In this document: in pieces, positions 11,403-23,672 of the stretch
How positions within the stretch are numbered: position 1 is the stretch's first letter
Layout of the letters: the number at the start of each line of letters is the position of its first letter
Assembly (NCBI GenBank): GCA_948567375.1
Contig: OX419762.1
Location: 37,677,034 to 37,741,033 of the forward strand
Source of the DNA: Lunularia cruciata
Taxonomy: Eukaryota; Streptophyta; Marchantiopsida; Lunulariales; Lunulariaceae
Direction: 5' to 3'
DNA length: 64,000 nucleotides
Program-made: the position numbers and the translations under genes
Notes under the pieces: model-generated
The model's database searches: none
The model's input: only the letters and a program-made list of their open reading frames with translations
Told to the model about the DNA's origin: nothing

Positions 11403-13989
11403 GGTTTGAGATCTCAACAACTTCTCCTATTTGCATTGAGAGATATACCATCAAAATCTCAAAAAATATACATAGAAAGGTAGATGCATTCCAACTTAGC
11501 ACCATCTCCTCTTTTATCTCACCATGCCAACTAGCTCCAATCTTATCTTGTTGGTTGGGACATTGGTTTCTACTCAACCTATTGATAGCATGGTTCACCA
11601 CTCCATGTCTATGAATAACCATGAAATCATACTCTTGTAAAATAAGAGCCCATCATGCAAGCTTCCCTAAAAACTTGTCAAACTCTACAACCACTTCAAT
11701 CATTTATGATCAATGATGAGAGTGAAATGGTTACCAAATAAGTAACATAAAAAATGTACTACTGCCCATATTGTTACCAAGCAATCTCTTTCATATGAAT
11801 ATATATTTTGCCTTTGCTAAATTGTTGGAGTGACTAGCAAAGGCAAACATAAACTCCTTCTCCTCATCATCTTATTGAGTGAGCATTGCTTTAAGCCCCA
11901 AAGGACTCCAATGAGTTTGAACTTGGAATGTTCATCCTTTGATTGGTCTCCTAATAATAGAGGTAGATCTCAACCTCTCCTTGAGCTTTATAAGAGCTCT
12001 CTCTTGCTCATCCCCCCAACACCACTCTTGTGTAAGATTGGTCAGCTTTGTCAAGGCCTTGGTAATGGCACTAACTCATCTAACATATTAGCAATAGAAT
12101 TTTGCTTGCACTCTACTCACATACGTAGGCTAAGAAATACATGCAATAGCCACCATCTTGGATTGCTAAATACCAAGTCTGCTAAGGTAGATAGTGTGAC
12201 TCAAATACTCAATTTGCTTGTGGACGAATCTACACTTCCTAGGATTTAATTTGAGTCCATGAGATCTCAATCTCTAAGACACCTTCAATAAATGTCTCTC
12301 ATTCTACTCCATCATAGAGATTTAGACCAAAATATCATCAATAGAACATCAAGAAAAATCCAATCCTATTGGGACCATATCTATGATCCTCTTAAACTTA
12401 GCAAGAGTGTTCTTTAACCCAAATGGTATGAACTTCCACTAATATAATACATCCTTTCATGCGGATCAATTGCTGCCCAAAATGTTATCTTGGACTTGCA
12501 TTCTTCCTTGATTGGTAGTTGATGATGTCTTGCTTCAAGATCCAAAGTATTGAAAACCTTTGCATGCCCAATCGCATCAAAGATTTTTCCTCTAGTGTAT
12601 GCATTGCATATTGATCAGCCCTAATTTATCAGTTAATAGAATAGTAATCTCATACATGCTCCTATCTATGTAATTTCCATGCATATCCTTCTTGGTTGGC
12701 ATCACTATAGCTAACGCATACTCTCCATGTGAAATCTTCACCAAACCAACCTCAAGAAGGTCTTACTTTGGCTCTCAATCAATGCTCTCTCCATTGCACT
12801 ATATTTTTAAGGATGTCAAAAAACTAGTATATCACTAGTCAGCTCAAAATACCAAGTCTTTTTGGAGCACCCAAATCCTTCATAATAAAGGTAAAACCAT
12901 TCATGTAGCTCCTCAAGAACGGCCAAACTCTATCTCTTTCTCCTTGTCAACTTGGATCCAATGTTTGGCTCCCAAGTATTGTTTGTAATTGATGTAGGAG
13001 TGGAAGATGCATTGATTGGCTACTACATTAGGGCCTTGAGCTCCCAATTGCTAGAGTCCCCAACCTTAGATCAAAAGCTCTTTGTGCTCTAGCTACAAGC
13101 TCCACACTTCCTCTAGTTGCATCCTAAGCAGACCAAGTATGTAACCCAAGTAGATCATGCTCACCTAGATAAACCCCAAATAGACCACTCTCACTAAAGG
13201 CTATTGGTTGTGTCCCAATAATATCATGCACACTTGGTCTATCATCCTCAAATATTCTTTAATTGTCTTGATAGGCACAAAGTTCACAAGTATCCAAGTG
13301 ATGATGTCTATCAAGCACATCCTACATTGTTTGCCAATCCAAGGCTCACAATCCAAGTCAAATAGTTTAGGTCCGTAGCCTAACCTAACACTTGATGCTT
13401 AGATGCTTCTTATACTACTAAGATGATGGTAATACCAATATAGAAGCCCATTGCCTGCTTTCTCTCATCAACATTGTGCTCCACTAATAGACCTAATGTG
13501 TACTCATCACCACATGTGTACAAGAATCACCAATCAAAGAGACGTTCTTCAAAATGTAGGCTAAAAACAACTTGATAAACCTAAAGATATCATAGTATAC
13601 ATAACATCTCCCAAAAAATACCTAAACATGGATCATATAGAGCTTTACCATCATGCATTTATCCCTAACATGGCCTTCCAAAAATCACCAATTGAATGGA
13701 ACCATATCTCTCTAGATCTTGCACATGCATCAAAGAAATGTCTATTGGTATGGCCTTATGGTAATACCCATAATTTTTATTATTTATGATAACTTAGGAT
13801 ATCAATAGGCCAAGTGTGCCACATGATGCACATAACTTGCCTAGAAAACTCATCTCTCTCCACATATAAATACTTAAAAATTGTATACTTCCTAGTAGTA
13901 GTGCAACTAGACTAGTGTTAATCCCACCAAACAACTCCAATAAGCATACTCTCTTTGCTAGATAATGCCAAACAATAAATGTAATATTC
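11403..13989 (-). mobile_element. Element K: decayed minus-strand Ty3/gypsy body
   Basis: On the minus strand the left end reads like the RNase H tail of a gypsy polyprotein (11520-11640). Further right (about 12200-12800) it reads like reverse transcriptase: a 'PFGL.N' type stretch, 'DDIL' and a stretch resembling 'HGLKLNP.KC'. The right third (about 13000-13989) has no readable domain. No LTRs are visible at either end. Broken many times and old. Element A sits at its left edge and element B at its right edge. Confidence 0.55.
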
Positions 13990-13994
13990 AAAGG

Positions 13995-14466
13995 TGTAAT
14001 AATATGGAGTTTATATATGAGTTAGTTGAGACTAATGAAGTAGCAAATAAGCTAAATTAGCCAAGAATTATAAGAATATTATAGAAGTATCTAGGAAGCT
14101 ACTTAGTACCTTCCAAGTATTGGGTAATGTGTATGCAAGTGGTTATTTCTAGGAGAAAGTTTCTTGGGAAGCTTCTTGGCTAGCTTTGCTTGCATGCCAA
14201 ATATGTAACTTCTAGAAAGAAGCTTCTTGGGAAGCTTCCTAGCTTAGCTTAGCTTGTATGCCAAGTATGTGACTTCTTCTTGAGAAGTTTCTTGAGAAGC
14301 ATAGCTTGCATTCTAAGAAAACAACTTTTAGAAAGCTTTCCAAGAGCCTTGTATGTTTTTTTATAAATACCAAAGCCTAAGCTCATGCTAAGCATTCAAA
14401 GTTTCACTCATTCAAGAATCCCAATATGATTTTCCATTCTCTTATTTCTCTCCTTGGTCTTTAACA
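13995..14466 (+). repeat. Element B 5' LTR
   Basis: Begins TGTAATAATATGGAG and ends CTTTAACA. GAA/TTC-rich block at about 14160-14255; TATA box (TATAAATA) near 14363. Same family as the element A LTRs. Confidence 0.8.
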
Positions 14467-14479
14467 TTGGTATCAGAGC
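14467..14479 (+). promoter_or_regulatory. Primer-binding site, exact initiator Met type
   Basis: TTGGTATCAGAGC immediately follows the LTR. It is complementary to the 3' end of initiator methionine tRNA. Confidence 0.85.
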
Positions 14480-14553
14480 TAAAATGGGATGGATGGATGG
14501 AATTTATGGATCACCAAATCCATTTCTCCCAAACCATTGGGATTTTTTTATCT

Positions 14554-15237
14554 TGTGAGCAGGCCTATCTCTCACTCAAGATGAACCCATGGTGGCTATT
14601 ACGGTAATGCACCATGGACTAAGAAGACAAGGAACCCAACTCCATCATACTCCTCCAAGGTTAACACTCCAAGACTCAAGACATTGCTCACTAGAGAAAT
14701 TAATGAGAGAAAGATATTTGCAAATGAAAGGATGATGAGTACCTCCTCATCCTTTGTTTATATACTTGTGAAATAGTTATGCACTAAAGTTATTGTTTAC
14801 CACAATAACTCAAGTTACTAGGCTAAAAGTCAAGAAAAGTCAAAAAGTATATAGGAATATCAATCCCATAGATCTATTCTACATGTGATCTTATCTTGAC
14901 CCAATCATTAAATCAAGGATTTCTTCACATGGGCTATCCTTGGACTAACAAAGAATCCAAAACAAAAAGGCTTGCGGGCACAAGAGTTCTCAACTCTTTC
15001 CTCAAAGCCAAACACCTAGGAATAATACCAAGTCAACACACTAGAATCCAAAATAATGGTATTATCTTTTCTACTTCCTCTAAAGTGCGGTCCCCACTAT
15101 CTTAGCTATGATTAAATTTAGCTAATCATGACTAATGTTAAACCATCCTTTATCTCTATATAAATAATATCTCTCAAGTATTTGGAATACCAAGCTAAAT
15201 ATAACAATATCACACACATGCACAAATGGGTGTTATA
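14554..15237 (-). mobile_element. Solo LTR, family S, in the element B leader
   Basis: A 684-base block from TGTGAGCAGGCC to GGGTGTTATA, matching the LTRs of element D with scattered differences. The leader text of element B stops before it and resumes after it ('ccatgtactacccgagcatc'), so it is a clean insertion. No target duplication could be read. Confidence 0.8.
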
Positions 15238-16540
15238 GTCCATGTACTACCCGAGCATCATTTTATGCAGTTTATCATCTTATGCTTTTGATAGAATTTT
15301 CTAAATGCAATCACCTTGTCTGATGAACCTTTAATATTTCCAATTGTAACTTACAAGAATGATGGATGTGTTGTATCTATGTGTTAACTTAGATAATTGT
15401 GGATAGTTTGATAAAGTAGTAACCATGGTGGCAATGTCCAAAGCTATCATTGTTATGCAACAAAAAATTGAGCACCTTACTTGATTGTTGGAATAAAGAG
15501 ACCGTCAATGACAAGAGCATGTAAAGAGAGCATCATTTTGAGAAGGAGAAGAGTGAATCTGATTTCCAAAGCCCAAGGCATTTGAAGGCAAGAATCTCTT
15601 GAGCATAGTAGAGAAATTTGCATTTGATTGTGAAAAATATTTTGAAGCTACAAATCTTCAAGATGAATGAAATAGGATTTCTTGGCTTCAAGCCAATTTA
15701 ATGGAGCGGCAAAATTATGGTGGCAATTCCAAGTGGAGCAAACTAAATGACAATTTATTGCGCCAATCTTGACATAGGAAGAATTCAAAAGCGTAATAAT
15801 TGGGAGATTCTAAGTTATAAATGCCACACAAGATAGATTGGGAATATTGAAGTAGATTGGTTTTGTAAGAATCACTCAATTTTATAACACCGTAGTGCAA
15901 ATTCTAGATATATACTAGAAAATGAATCTCTAGATCAATTTGTGAGATGCTTGAAGTCATGCACCAAATCAGAAGTGACCATGTGGGACCCCAAACACTT
16001 AAAAGAAGCCATGCATTTGGTTAAGTGCCTTGATTCCTTGGTTGCAACAATTTGGTCTTGAACTCAACCTTCACAAAACCTGTCAACACATTACACATTG
16101 GTGGAGGAGTCGGCATCGATGGAGATTGATGCCAACCAATGGAGACCACTTGGCACTATAGATAGAGAAAGATTATGATAAAATGGTGGTCGTTATAATT
16201 CTCACCATGTTGGACGTTGTATTGCTGAATGTCCACTCAAGAATGTGTGACCTTGACAAATCACCCAAATAGAGTTTGTAGAGAGTGATGATCAAAGAAA
16301 CAAAAATCCTAGTAGGAGAGTTCAAGCTATCTATTGAGAACTTGATTAGTTCTAATTGGACGGTAGGCTCAACCTGAACAAGTTTGCTTCACTTGCAATG
16401 TATCAAATTGTGGTTGTACGATTTTGGAAGTTTAGCAAATTACATGTCCATGCAATCAACAAATGAATTAGGTATTCCTATCAAGCCAGTAATTAGAAGT
16501 AGATTAATGATGGAAGATGGTAGAAAGTGTTTTGTATTTT

Positions 16541-16544
16541 GTAC
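16541..16544. repeat. Target-site duplication of element D, left (gtac)
   Basis: gtac precedes the left LTR and recurs after the right LTR at 24361-24364. Comparable uninterrupted sequence in element G (read in reverse near 37550) has a single gtac here. Confidence 0.75.
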
Positions 16545-17232
16545 TGTGAGCCGGCCTGTCTCTCACTCAGGATGAACCTCTGATGGCTATTATGGTAGCG
16601 CACCATGGACTAAGAAGGCAAGGAACCCGAACTCCATCATACTCCTCCAAGGCTAACACTCCAAGACTCAAGACATTGCTCACTAGAGAACTCAATGAGA
16701 GAGATAGTTGCAAATGAAAGGATGATGAGTACCTCCTCACCCCTTGTTTATATACTTGTGAAATAGTTACGTACCAAAGTTACTAATTACCATAGTAACT
16801 CAAGTTACTAGACTAAAAGTCAAGTAAAGTCAAAAAGTAGAAAGGAATATCCATTCACATGGGCATATTCCCCTAAGCATGTAGTCTTATCTTGACCCAA
16901 CCACTAAGTCAAGGATTCCTTCACATGGGCTATCCTTGGAATAAAGAAGAATCCAAAAGAAAAAGGTTTGCGGGCCCAAGAGTTCTCAACTCTTTCCTCA
17001 AAGCCAAACACCTAGGAATAATGCCAAGTCAACACACTAAAATCCAAAATAGTGGTGCTCATCTTTTCTACTTCCTCTAAAGTAAGGTCCACTCTATCTT
17101 AGCTATGACTAACTTTAGCTAACCATGACTAATATAGAACCATCCTTTATCTCTATAAATAATATCTCTTAAGTACTTGTAATACCAAGCTAAATATCAC
17201 AATACCACACACATGCACAAATGGGTGTTACA
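16545..17232 (-). repeat. Element D 3' LTR
   Basis: 688 bases, TGTGAGCCGG...GGGTGTTACA on the plus strand. I found no difference from the LTR at 23673-24360. Confidence 0.9.
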
Positions 17233-17280
17233 TTTACCCCCGGACTAAGTTTTCACTTTGTCCTCAAAGTGAAGGTCTCT

Positions 17281-20200
17281 CTACCTTCTATGGTACATCT
17301 TCAACTTATCATGGTTAATCCTATCAAAGTGTCTTCCTCCCAACTCCTTGAGATCATAGGTGTAATTGCCCCACACCTTCTCTACTATGAAAGGTCCAAA
17401 GTACTTAGGCAAAAACTTCTTTTGCACTCTCTTGAATCGAATGGAATCAAACAACATTACCCAATCACCTTCTTTGAAAGGCTCCACCTTCTTCTTGCCT
17501 TGCCTCTTGTCATAGCTCTCCTTTTGTTTCCTTTGGGCTTGCTCCACTCGAACCATAGCAACTGCTCTTGCCTCTTCCAACTCCATGAGTTGATCCTTCC
17601 TTGACTTCTCTGCATCACTTCCTTGTGCTTTCTTCAATCTCCTATGAATGCTTTGGAAGGTAGGAAGATCAAAGTGAATAGTTAAGGTAGACTCAATACC
17701 ATACACCAATTGGAATGGAGAATATCCGGTGGAAGTCTTCATGGTTGTCCTATACTCCCACAAAACTGCATGAATCCTCTTGTCCCAATGATGTTTAGCC
17801 CCCTCCATTTCTGCATCTTTGGCCAACATCATGCACAAGGTCTGATTGGTTCTCTCTGCCAAGCCATTGGAATTTGGCTTATAGGATGTAGTTACTCTAT
17901 GTGTGATAGAAAAATGTCGTAGCATGGCTGTAGTAATGCTTCCTGTAAACTCTCCTCCTCTATCAGAAACCAACTCCAAAGGGCATCCAAACCTAGTGAT
18001 AATGCGTTCATAAAAAAATCTACCCACTTCATCTTCATTCTTGTCCCTCAATGGTCTAGCCTCAACCCACTTGGTAAGGTAATCAGTAATTACCACAATG
18101 TATCGATTGTTCCTTGGGGTTCTATTGAGAGGTCCTACAAAATCAATTCCCCACTTCTCAAAAGGTCCTAGCAATGGAATTGATCTAAGTGGTGGAGTGG
18201 ATGTAGACTTTCTAGCAAAAGCTTGACAAACATGACAAATTTTGCAATAATCAAGACAATCCTTGAAAATCCCTCTCCAATGGTAACCTGCATCTAGAAT
18301 CTTGAAAGCAGTCACCTTTCCTGCAAAGTGTCCTCCACATACTAAACCTTCATGAAACTCCTTTATGAGTAGGATACCCTCTTCCTTACCCATTGCTCTT
18401 CGAAGTAGACCATCTGCTCCTTGGTGAAAAAGAATATCCTCCACCATTGTGTAAGGTCTAGATCTTGCTGCAAGGGCCTTCCTCTCCCTAGCATGCATCC
18501 CTTCTGGATAGTTACCTCTTGTCACAAAATCCACAATCTCCTTGTACTCCATTGGAATCTCTTGAGTGAATGAGATTGTCATGAGCTCCTCATCCGGGAA
18601 GGAATCATCTACTGGCTCATCTCCATCATGATCATAGGCTCTAGATAACAAATCAGCATTTGCATGTTTCTTTCCTGGCCTATCCTCAATTGTGTAGTCA
18701 TACTCAGACAAGAGTATCATCCACCTTGCTAGTCTCCCTTCAACATTAGGCTTGTTGAAGATGTACTTCAAAGCCTTGTGATCCGTGACAATTGTGGCTT
18801 TCCCTCCAATCAAGTAGTGTCTAAACTTCTTGAGACCAAAGATCACTGCCAACCCTTCTCTCTCCGTGATAGAGTAGTTCTTCTCTGCTGAAAACATCTG
18901 CCTACTAGCATAAGCTATTGGATGATCATGCCCATCTTGGTCTAATTGACTAAGAGTGCATCCTATAGCTACATTAGAAGCATCAGTGTAGAGGATGAAA
19001 GGCTTACTCCAATCAGGTTTAGCAAGAATTGGAGCTACAACAAGGGATTGCTTGAGCTCCTCAAAAGCTTTGAGAGCCTCCTTGTCTTCCAAAATCACCA
19101 TGTAATCTACACCCTTCTTCATGTAGATGGTCAATGCATAAGCCTTGTTGGAAAATGAGAAGATGAACCTCCTATAGTACCCAACCATTCCCAAGAATTG
19201 GCGTAACTTTGTCAAGCTTGAAGGGAATGGAAGGTCTGAGATTTTCCTCACCTTCTCAGGATCAACTGCTATTCCATCCTTGGAGATGATGTGCCCCAAA
19301 AGTAGACCTTCTTCACATCCAAAAATGCACTTCTCTGGGTTGAGTGATGCATTTGCCTCATCCAAGCGTTGCAAGACTTTGATTAGGTGCTCAAAGTGCT
19401 CCTCCTTGCTCCCATAGACACAAAAGTCATCAATGAAATCTCTCACAAATTTCCCAATGAAAGGTTCAAATACCTTGTTCATGAACCGTTGGAATGTGGC
19501 TGGAGCATTGCAAAGCCCAAAAGGCATGACCTTGAAAGCATAAGTTCCCCAAGGTGTGGTGAATGTGGTGAGTTGTTGATGCTCTGGTGCAATCTTGATT
19601 TGGTTATATCCACTATAACCATCTCCAAAACTATACCTCTCATGACCTGCAATCTCCTCCAAGATCTCATCAATGAATGGCAATGGGTAGTAGTCCTTCT
19701 TGGTAACAGCATTGAGCTTCTTGTAATCCACACATACCCGAAGCTTGCCATTCTTTTTCTTCACAATGACAATTGGAGACACCCTTTCTGAATTCTCCAC
19801 CTCAAAGATAAATCCAGCCTCCTTGAGCTTATCAATCTCCTCCTTCACAACCAAAGATATTGGTGGGCTAATGCGACGTTGCTTTTGGCGGATTGGTCTT
19901 GCATGTGACTCCACCTCTATCTTGTGCTCCTCCAACGTGACTTCCTTCAAATCCTTGTAACTAAAAGCAAACACATGGATGAACTTGCGGAAAATCTCCT
20001 CAAATCTCACCTTCTCCTCCTTGGTAACATTTGGGCCATACTTGAGGGTAGATAACCTTCTCTCTACCTCCTCAAGTGTCAATGGTGATTTATCTGGGTC
20101 CTTCAAAACCTCTGGCTTAGGTGCAAAATCCATAGCACACAAAGGATACACATCTGAATCAGATTCAGATTCATCCTCCTCCGTGGAAGTCTCCTCTTCC

Positions 20201-21891
20201 ATGCTTGTGTCCACACCTAAAGCTCCTTCTTCAGAATCTGATTCCCAATAATCAGAAGATGGGGTATCTGAATGTGAAGTGTTGGTGGTGTTAGTCACAA
20301 GAACAGTGACTCTATGGTTTGATGGCCCAATCCTCAAGTACCCTTTGTGCCATCGATCAATTGTGCGTGCTGCTCTCAACCATGGCCTCCCAAGAAGTAA
20401 GTCATAGCTTGAATCCTTCAAGACTTGGAAAGTCATGAGATTTTGAACTCCCATAACTGAAACTACTACCTTATCCATCACCCCTACTGGTCGAACTTGT
20501 TGCTTGTTTGCCATGCTCACCACAAATGTTGAAGGTCTTGAGGGTATCATACCCAACTTCTTCATCAACCTTTTTGACATGGCATTCACTGCTGATCCTC
20601 CATCAACCAATGCATCCTTGATGTTGTGACCATTCACTCTCACATCAATCTTGGAGGCATATTCACAAGCCTCCCATGGTGCTGGCTTGGCATCCACCAC
20701 CCCCATTGATACTGGAACTTTTGCCTTCTTCTTCTTCTTGCTCCTTGTAGAACTCAAACCACCTCTAAGCTCCTTTCTCAAGGTAGGGTTCAAAGCAATT
20801 AATTGGCCCACTGTGATGTTAGCCTTGTGACTACCAACATCCTCCAACACATTGTAGTTCCATTGTTGCTTTGAGATCAAGAAGTCCTCCATCCCCAACT
20901 TCTTCCTTGGAGTCTTTGTTGTTGATGGTGTTGAGGTGCGAGTGCTCCTAGTTGACATAGGAGTATCCTTGCTTGAAGTAAATCCTTGAGAAGAGTGAAC
21001 ATCCTCTGCAAAACGAGCTCTCTTCTTCTCTTGTGCCAAAAGCTCCAAATTAAGACCCTTGGAGTTTGAGCACTCTCCCTTCTCATACTTGCTCTCAACC
21101 ACATCTATGGATGCTATCCCCTTACCTTTGTTGGGATTAGGAGCCACTTGGGTTTCACTACCTCCCTCTTTCCCTCTATTGGCTCCCTCATAACCCCTTC
21201 CTCCATGGTAAGTGGAATTTGGGCAATTCCTTTGGATATGGCCTCTTCCTCCACAACCAAAACAATTTCTATCATTGAAATTGTTGGCTGGTTGGCCTCC
21301 TCTATATGGATAGTTTCCATAACTCCTAGGCCCTCTCCCTACATTCTGATCCACCTCTCTCTTCTCCCATAGTTGCACCACATTGATCTTGAGATCCGCA
21401 AGTTGTTCTGTGATGGTTTGGAGTGGATCTTTTGGTGGAGGTGCAAGAACTGGAGCAACTACTACTTGTGGTGCAACCCTTGTCACCAAAGTATCAGAAG
21501 TTCCACCATACTTGTAGCCTTGAGGAGGATGCACAACCTCCTTCACCACCAAATCACTCTCATCCCCTTCCAAACTCTCCTCCATACAAATTGCGATCTT
21601 GATAGCTTCAACCTTGGAAGAAGGTTTCTCATATCTCACCTTGCTTCTAATTTGTGGTCTCAACCCTCCCACAAAATTCTTGGTGAGCATGGCCCCTATG
21701 CCAATCATTGTAGTCTCCACATCATCCCCACCCTTCCTCAACACTATGCGAAATCTGGACTCTAACTTTTCCACTCTTTCCACATATACTCTCACTTTCT
21801 CTCCATCTCCTTGCTTGAGAAATGTAACCTCACTCATCAATCTCTCATAACTCTCATCAGGAAGAAAGTTTTCAATGAGTGCTGAAGTCAA
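17281..21891 (-). CDS. Element D gag-pol frame (LTR retrotransposon polyprotein, fossil)
   Basis: Long open frame of 1536 codons. Visible parts in order: late gag; a CCHC zinc knuckle 'CFGCGGRGHIQRNC' near residue 210; an aspartic protease-like motif 'DALVDGGSAVNAMS'; reverse transcriptase with 'VMPFGLCNAPATFQRFM' and the catalytic 'FIDDF' box; RNase H with 'ILYTDASNVAIG'; an integrase zinc-binding segment (H...H...CKICHVC); the catalytic core ('GIDFVGPL', 'LVSDRGGEF'); and a C-terminal segment without a chromodomain. The proteins would package, copy and insert the element. The gag start lies upstream, near 22106, in another frame. Function today is not shown. Confidence 0.85.
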   Translation of the reverse strand: MTSALIENFLPDESYERLMSEVTFLKQGDGEKVRVYVERVEKLESRFRIVLRKGGDDVETTMIGIGAMLTKNFVGGLRPQIRSKVRYEKPSSKVEAIKIAICMEESLEGDESDLVVKEVVHPPQGYKYGGTSDTLVTRVAPQVVVAPVLAPPPKDPLQTITEQLADLKINVVQLWEKREVDQNVGRGPRSYGNYPYRGGQPANNFNDRNCFGCGGRGHIQRNCPNSTYHGGRGYEGANRGKEGGSETQVAPNPNKGKGIASIDVVESKYEKGECSNSKGLNLELLAQEKKRARFAEDVHSSQGFTSSKDTPMSTRSTRTSTPSTTKTPRKKLGMEDFLISKQQWNYNVLEDVGSHKANITVGQLIALNPTLRKELRGGLSSTRSKKKKKAKVPVSMGVVDAKPAPWEACEYASKIDVRVNGHNIKDALVDGGSAVNAMSKRLMKKLGMIPSRPSTFVVSMANKQQVRPVGVMDKVVVSVMGVQNLMTFQVLKDSSYDLLLGRPWLRAARTIDRWHKGYLRIGPSNHRVTVLVTNTTNTSHSDTPSSDYWESDSEEGALGVDTSMEEETSTEEDESESDSDVYPLCAMDFAPKPEVLKDPDKSPLTLEEVERRLSTLKYGPNVTKEEKVRFEEIFRKFIHVFAFSYKDLKEVTLEEHKIEVESHARPIRQKQRRISPPISLVVKEEIDKLKEAGFIFEVENSERVSPIVIVKKKNGKLRVCVDYKKLNAVTKKDYYPLPFIDEILEEIAGHERYSFGDGYSGYNQIKIAPEHQQLTTFTTPWGTYAFKVMPFGLCNAPATFQRFMNKVFEPFIGKFVRDFIDDFCVYGSKEEHFEHLIKVLQRLDEANASLNPEKCIFGCEEGLLLGHIISKDGIAVDPEKVRKISDLPFPSSLTKLRQFLGMVGYYRRFIFSFSNKAYALTIYMKKGVDYMVILEDKEALKAFEELKQSLVVAPILAKPDWSKPFILYTDASNVAIGCTLSQLDQDGHDHPIAYASRQMFSAEKNYSITEREGLAVIFGLKKFRHYLIGGKATIVTDHKALKYIFNKPNVEGRLARWMILLSEYDYTIEDRPGKKHANADLLSRAYDHDGDEPVDDSFPDEELMTISFTQEIPMEYKEIVDFVTRGNYPEGMHARERKALAARSRPYTMVEDILFHQGADGLLRRAMGKEEGILLIKEFHEGLVCGGHFAGKVTAFKILDAGYHWRGIFKDCLDYCKICHVCQAFARKSTSTPPLRSIPLLGPFEKWGIDFVGPLNRTPRNNRYIVVITDYLTKWVEARPLRDKNEDEVGRFFYERIITRFGCPLELVSDRGGEFTGSITTAMLRHFSITHRVTTSYKPNSNGLAERTNQTLCMMLAKDAEMEGAKHHWDKRIHAVLWEYRTTMKTSTGYSPFQLVYGIESTLTIHFDLPTFQSIHRRLKKAQGSDAEKSRKDQLMELEEARAVAMVRVEQAQRKQKESYDKRQGKKKVEPFKEGDWVMLFDSIRFKRVQKKFLPKYFGPFIVEKVWGNYTYDLKELGGRHFDRINHDKLKMYHRR

Positions 21892-22106
21892 AGTCTCCCA
21901 AGACTCCTCTTCCCCTCTCTCCTCTCTCTCTTTTGGTATTTTGACTCATACCATGTAAGTGTTGCATCCTCAAAGAAATCTGGTAATAATGAGGCCCACT
22001 CATTCTTCCTCCTCTCATTGTTTCCTATGCAAGCTCTCTTGAAGTCTCTCACAAAGGCCTCCACATCTTCTCCATCCTTGCCAAAGAAAACCGGAAGTTT
22101 TCCCAT
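21888..22106 (-). CDS. Element D start of gag (fossil part)
   Basis: Short frame starting 'MGKLPVFFGKDGEDVEAFV' and including 'LLPDFFEDATLTWYE', the typical beginning of a plant gypsy gag (retrotransposon gag domain). It belongs with the long frame at 17281-21891. Position and spacing fit the gag start of the element. Confidence 0.7.
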   Translation of the reverse strand: MGKLPVFFGKDGEDVEAFVRDFKRACIGNNERRKNEWASLLPDFFEDATLTWYESKYQKRERREGKRSLGRL

Positions 22107-22340
22107 CTTAACCCCTCATTATCTTTCTTTTCTCTCAAATTTTTTTTCTTTTTTTTTTTCTCTCACTCTATTTTTAATAGAGTATATACATGACTAACAC
22201 CATCTGAGAATAATCCACTCTAGGGAACGCAAAAGGTTCAGGTTGCTCCAAGATTTCTATAGCAACATCAAATCCTAGAGTGCATATTAATCTAACTCTC
22301 ATGGATAGTTTATCCATAAGTTGAAAGATTATCTCCATCA

Positions 22341-22690
22341 CTAATCTTGAGAACTAGCTGATGAAGGTGGTAGTATTTCTGTAGCTGTACTAAGACTCTC
22401 TCCAAGATCCTTCACCAAAGTTTCCAAAAGTGCTTTTACTCCACTACACTCATGTCCTTTTGGAAGTCCTTCAACTCCACAAACCTCACACAACTCCTTG
22501 GTCTTAGATCTTCTCCCTCCCAATCTTGGTGAAGAAGGTCCAACATGCAAACCCAAGTCAAGTAAGCCTCTCCTTTCCCTCAATCTCTTACTCTCAAAGG
22601 TCAATGGATATGAACTTGCCTTATGTCCCTTCTCTCCACATAGAAAGCACTTAGACTCACTCTTTCCTCCAAGTGGTGTGGGTTTTTGGA
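22341..22690 (-). CDS. Element D small Cys-rich frame upstream of gag
   Basis: In the leader between the primer-binding site and gag, the minus strand is open for about 115 codons. It contains a zinc-knuckle-like 'CFLCGEKGHK' and, further on, 'CEVCGVEGLPKGHEC'. No start is obvious, so it may be spliced, read through from another start, or non-coding. Extra frames upstream of gag are known in some Tat/Ogre-type plant elements. Homology to those is not shown here. Confidence 0.45.
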
Positions 22691-23650
22691 TCTCTCAATA
22701 CTCTCTTCAAATTCTATTGTAAACTCTCTTTTCCTCAAATCAACCCCTACAATAACCTCAAACCCTTGGGGAACCTTGCATAATCACAATTTCCACTCTT
22801 GATGACCCTCCATGTTCCCAAGATGAATCTAAACACTCAAACATGCTTTTTGTTGATCTCAAACTTCTCATGCATGAGATCTCCACTTTGCAGAATTGAC
22901 CCTTCCTCACAATGTCACTCAAATCTCCCAACCAATGTGTCATAGTCCTCTGAAATTTTGCACACTTGATAACAACTCCAGGGCGTCACTCTGTGCAAAA
23001 TTTTAGATCTTTTCATCAAGCCATTTGGCCTAAACACCTTTCTATTCAGCACCCATATTTCAGATTTGGTCTGAAAACCACCCCCCTCACTTCAAAAACT
23101 CATTTCTCCCTGCGCAAGAACGATCTCTCTCTAATTTTTGGGGCAGCAGGTAGGATACAATGCACTGAATTTTCTTGGAAATTTTCAAGACAATTCATTG
23201 AAAATTGAAGAAATGGCAGACTCTGTACAATTTTCCAGAGAGCATGCAGTTGCGGGAGCACTTTACCCTATCAACTTTCAAAAATTCTAGCCCAGTGCGC
23301 ATAGAAGATCTCACAATAATTTCAAGTGTGCTAACTGAAAGATAACCCAAGCTATCATGTGTAAAAATCTCAAGTCCAGATCTCAAACTTGAGATTTTGC
23401 CCAAAATCACCTTAATCCCCAAAATCTGCAATCCACCTCACACAATCTCTCCAATTCCTCTCATGTGTACAAGATGTACAAAATCACCTCAAAGACATCA
23501 TAATGAACTATAGGGTATACAAATGGATCTTGGTTCTCTAACATAAGTTCAGCCCTCTCCTCTCCTAATGTTCTCTCCAAGTGAGCTCTCATAGCCTCCT
23601 TCTGCCTAATGTAGAATTGGACGCGGAATATTATCTTGCCTTCTAGAGAG

Positions 23651-23668
23651 GTCCCGGCAACGGAACCA
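23651..23668 (-). promoter_or_regulatory. Element D primer-binding site
   Basis: Minus-strand text TGGTTCCGTTGCCGGGAC begins four bases inside the LTR end. It resembles the TGGCGCCGTTGCCGGGG site used by many Athila/Tat elements (Asp-tRNA type), with two differences near the tRNA tip. Primer identity is therefore uncertain. Confidence 0.6.
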
Positions 23669-23672
23669 AAAA

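Noticed and set aside
17221-23208. Many plus-strand open frames over element D
   Set aside because: They are mirror frames of the long minus-strand gag-pol frame and have no motifs of their own.
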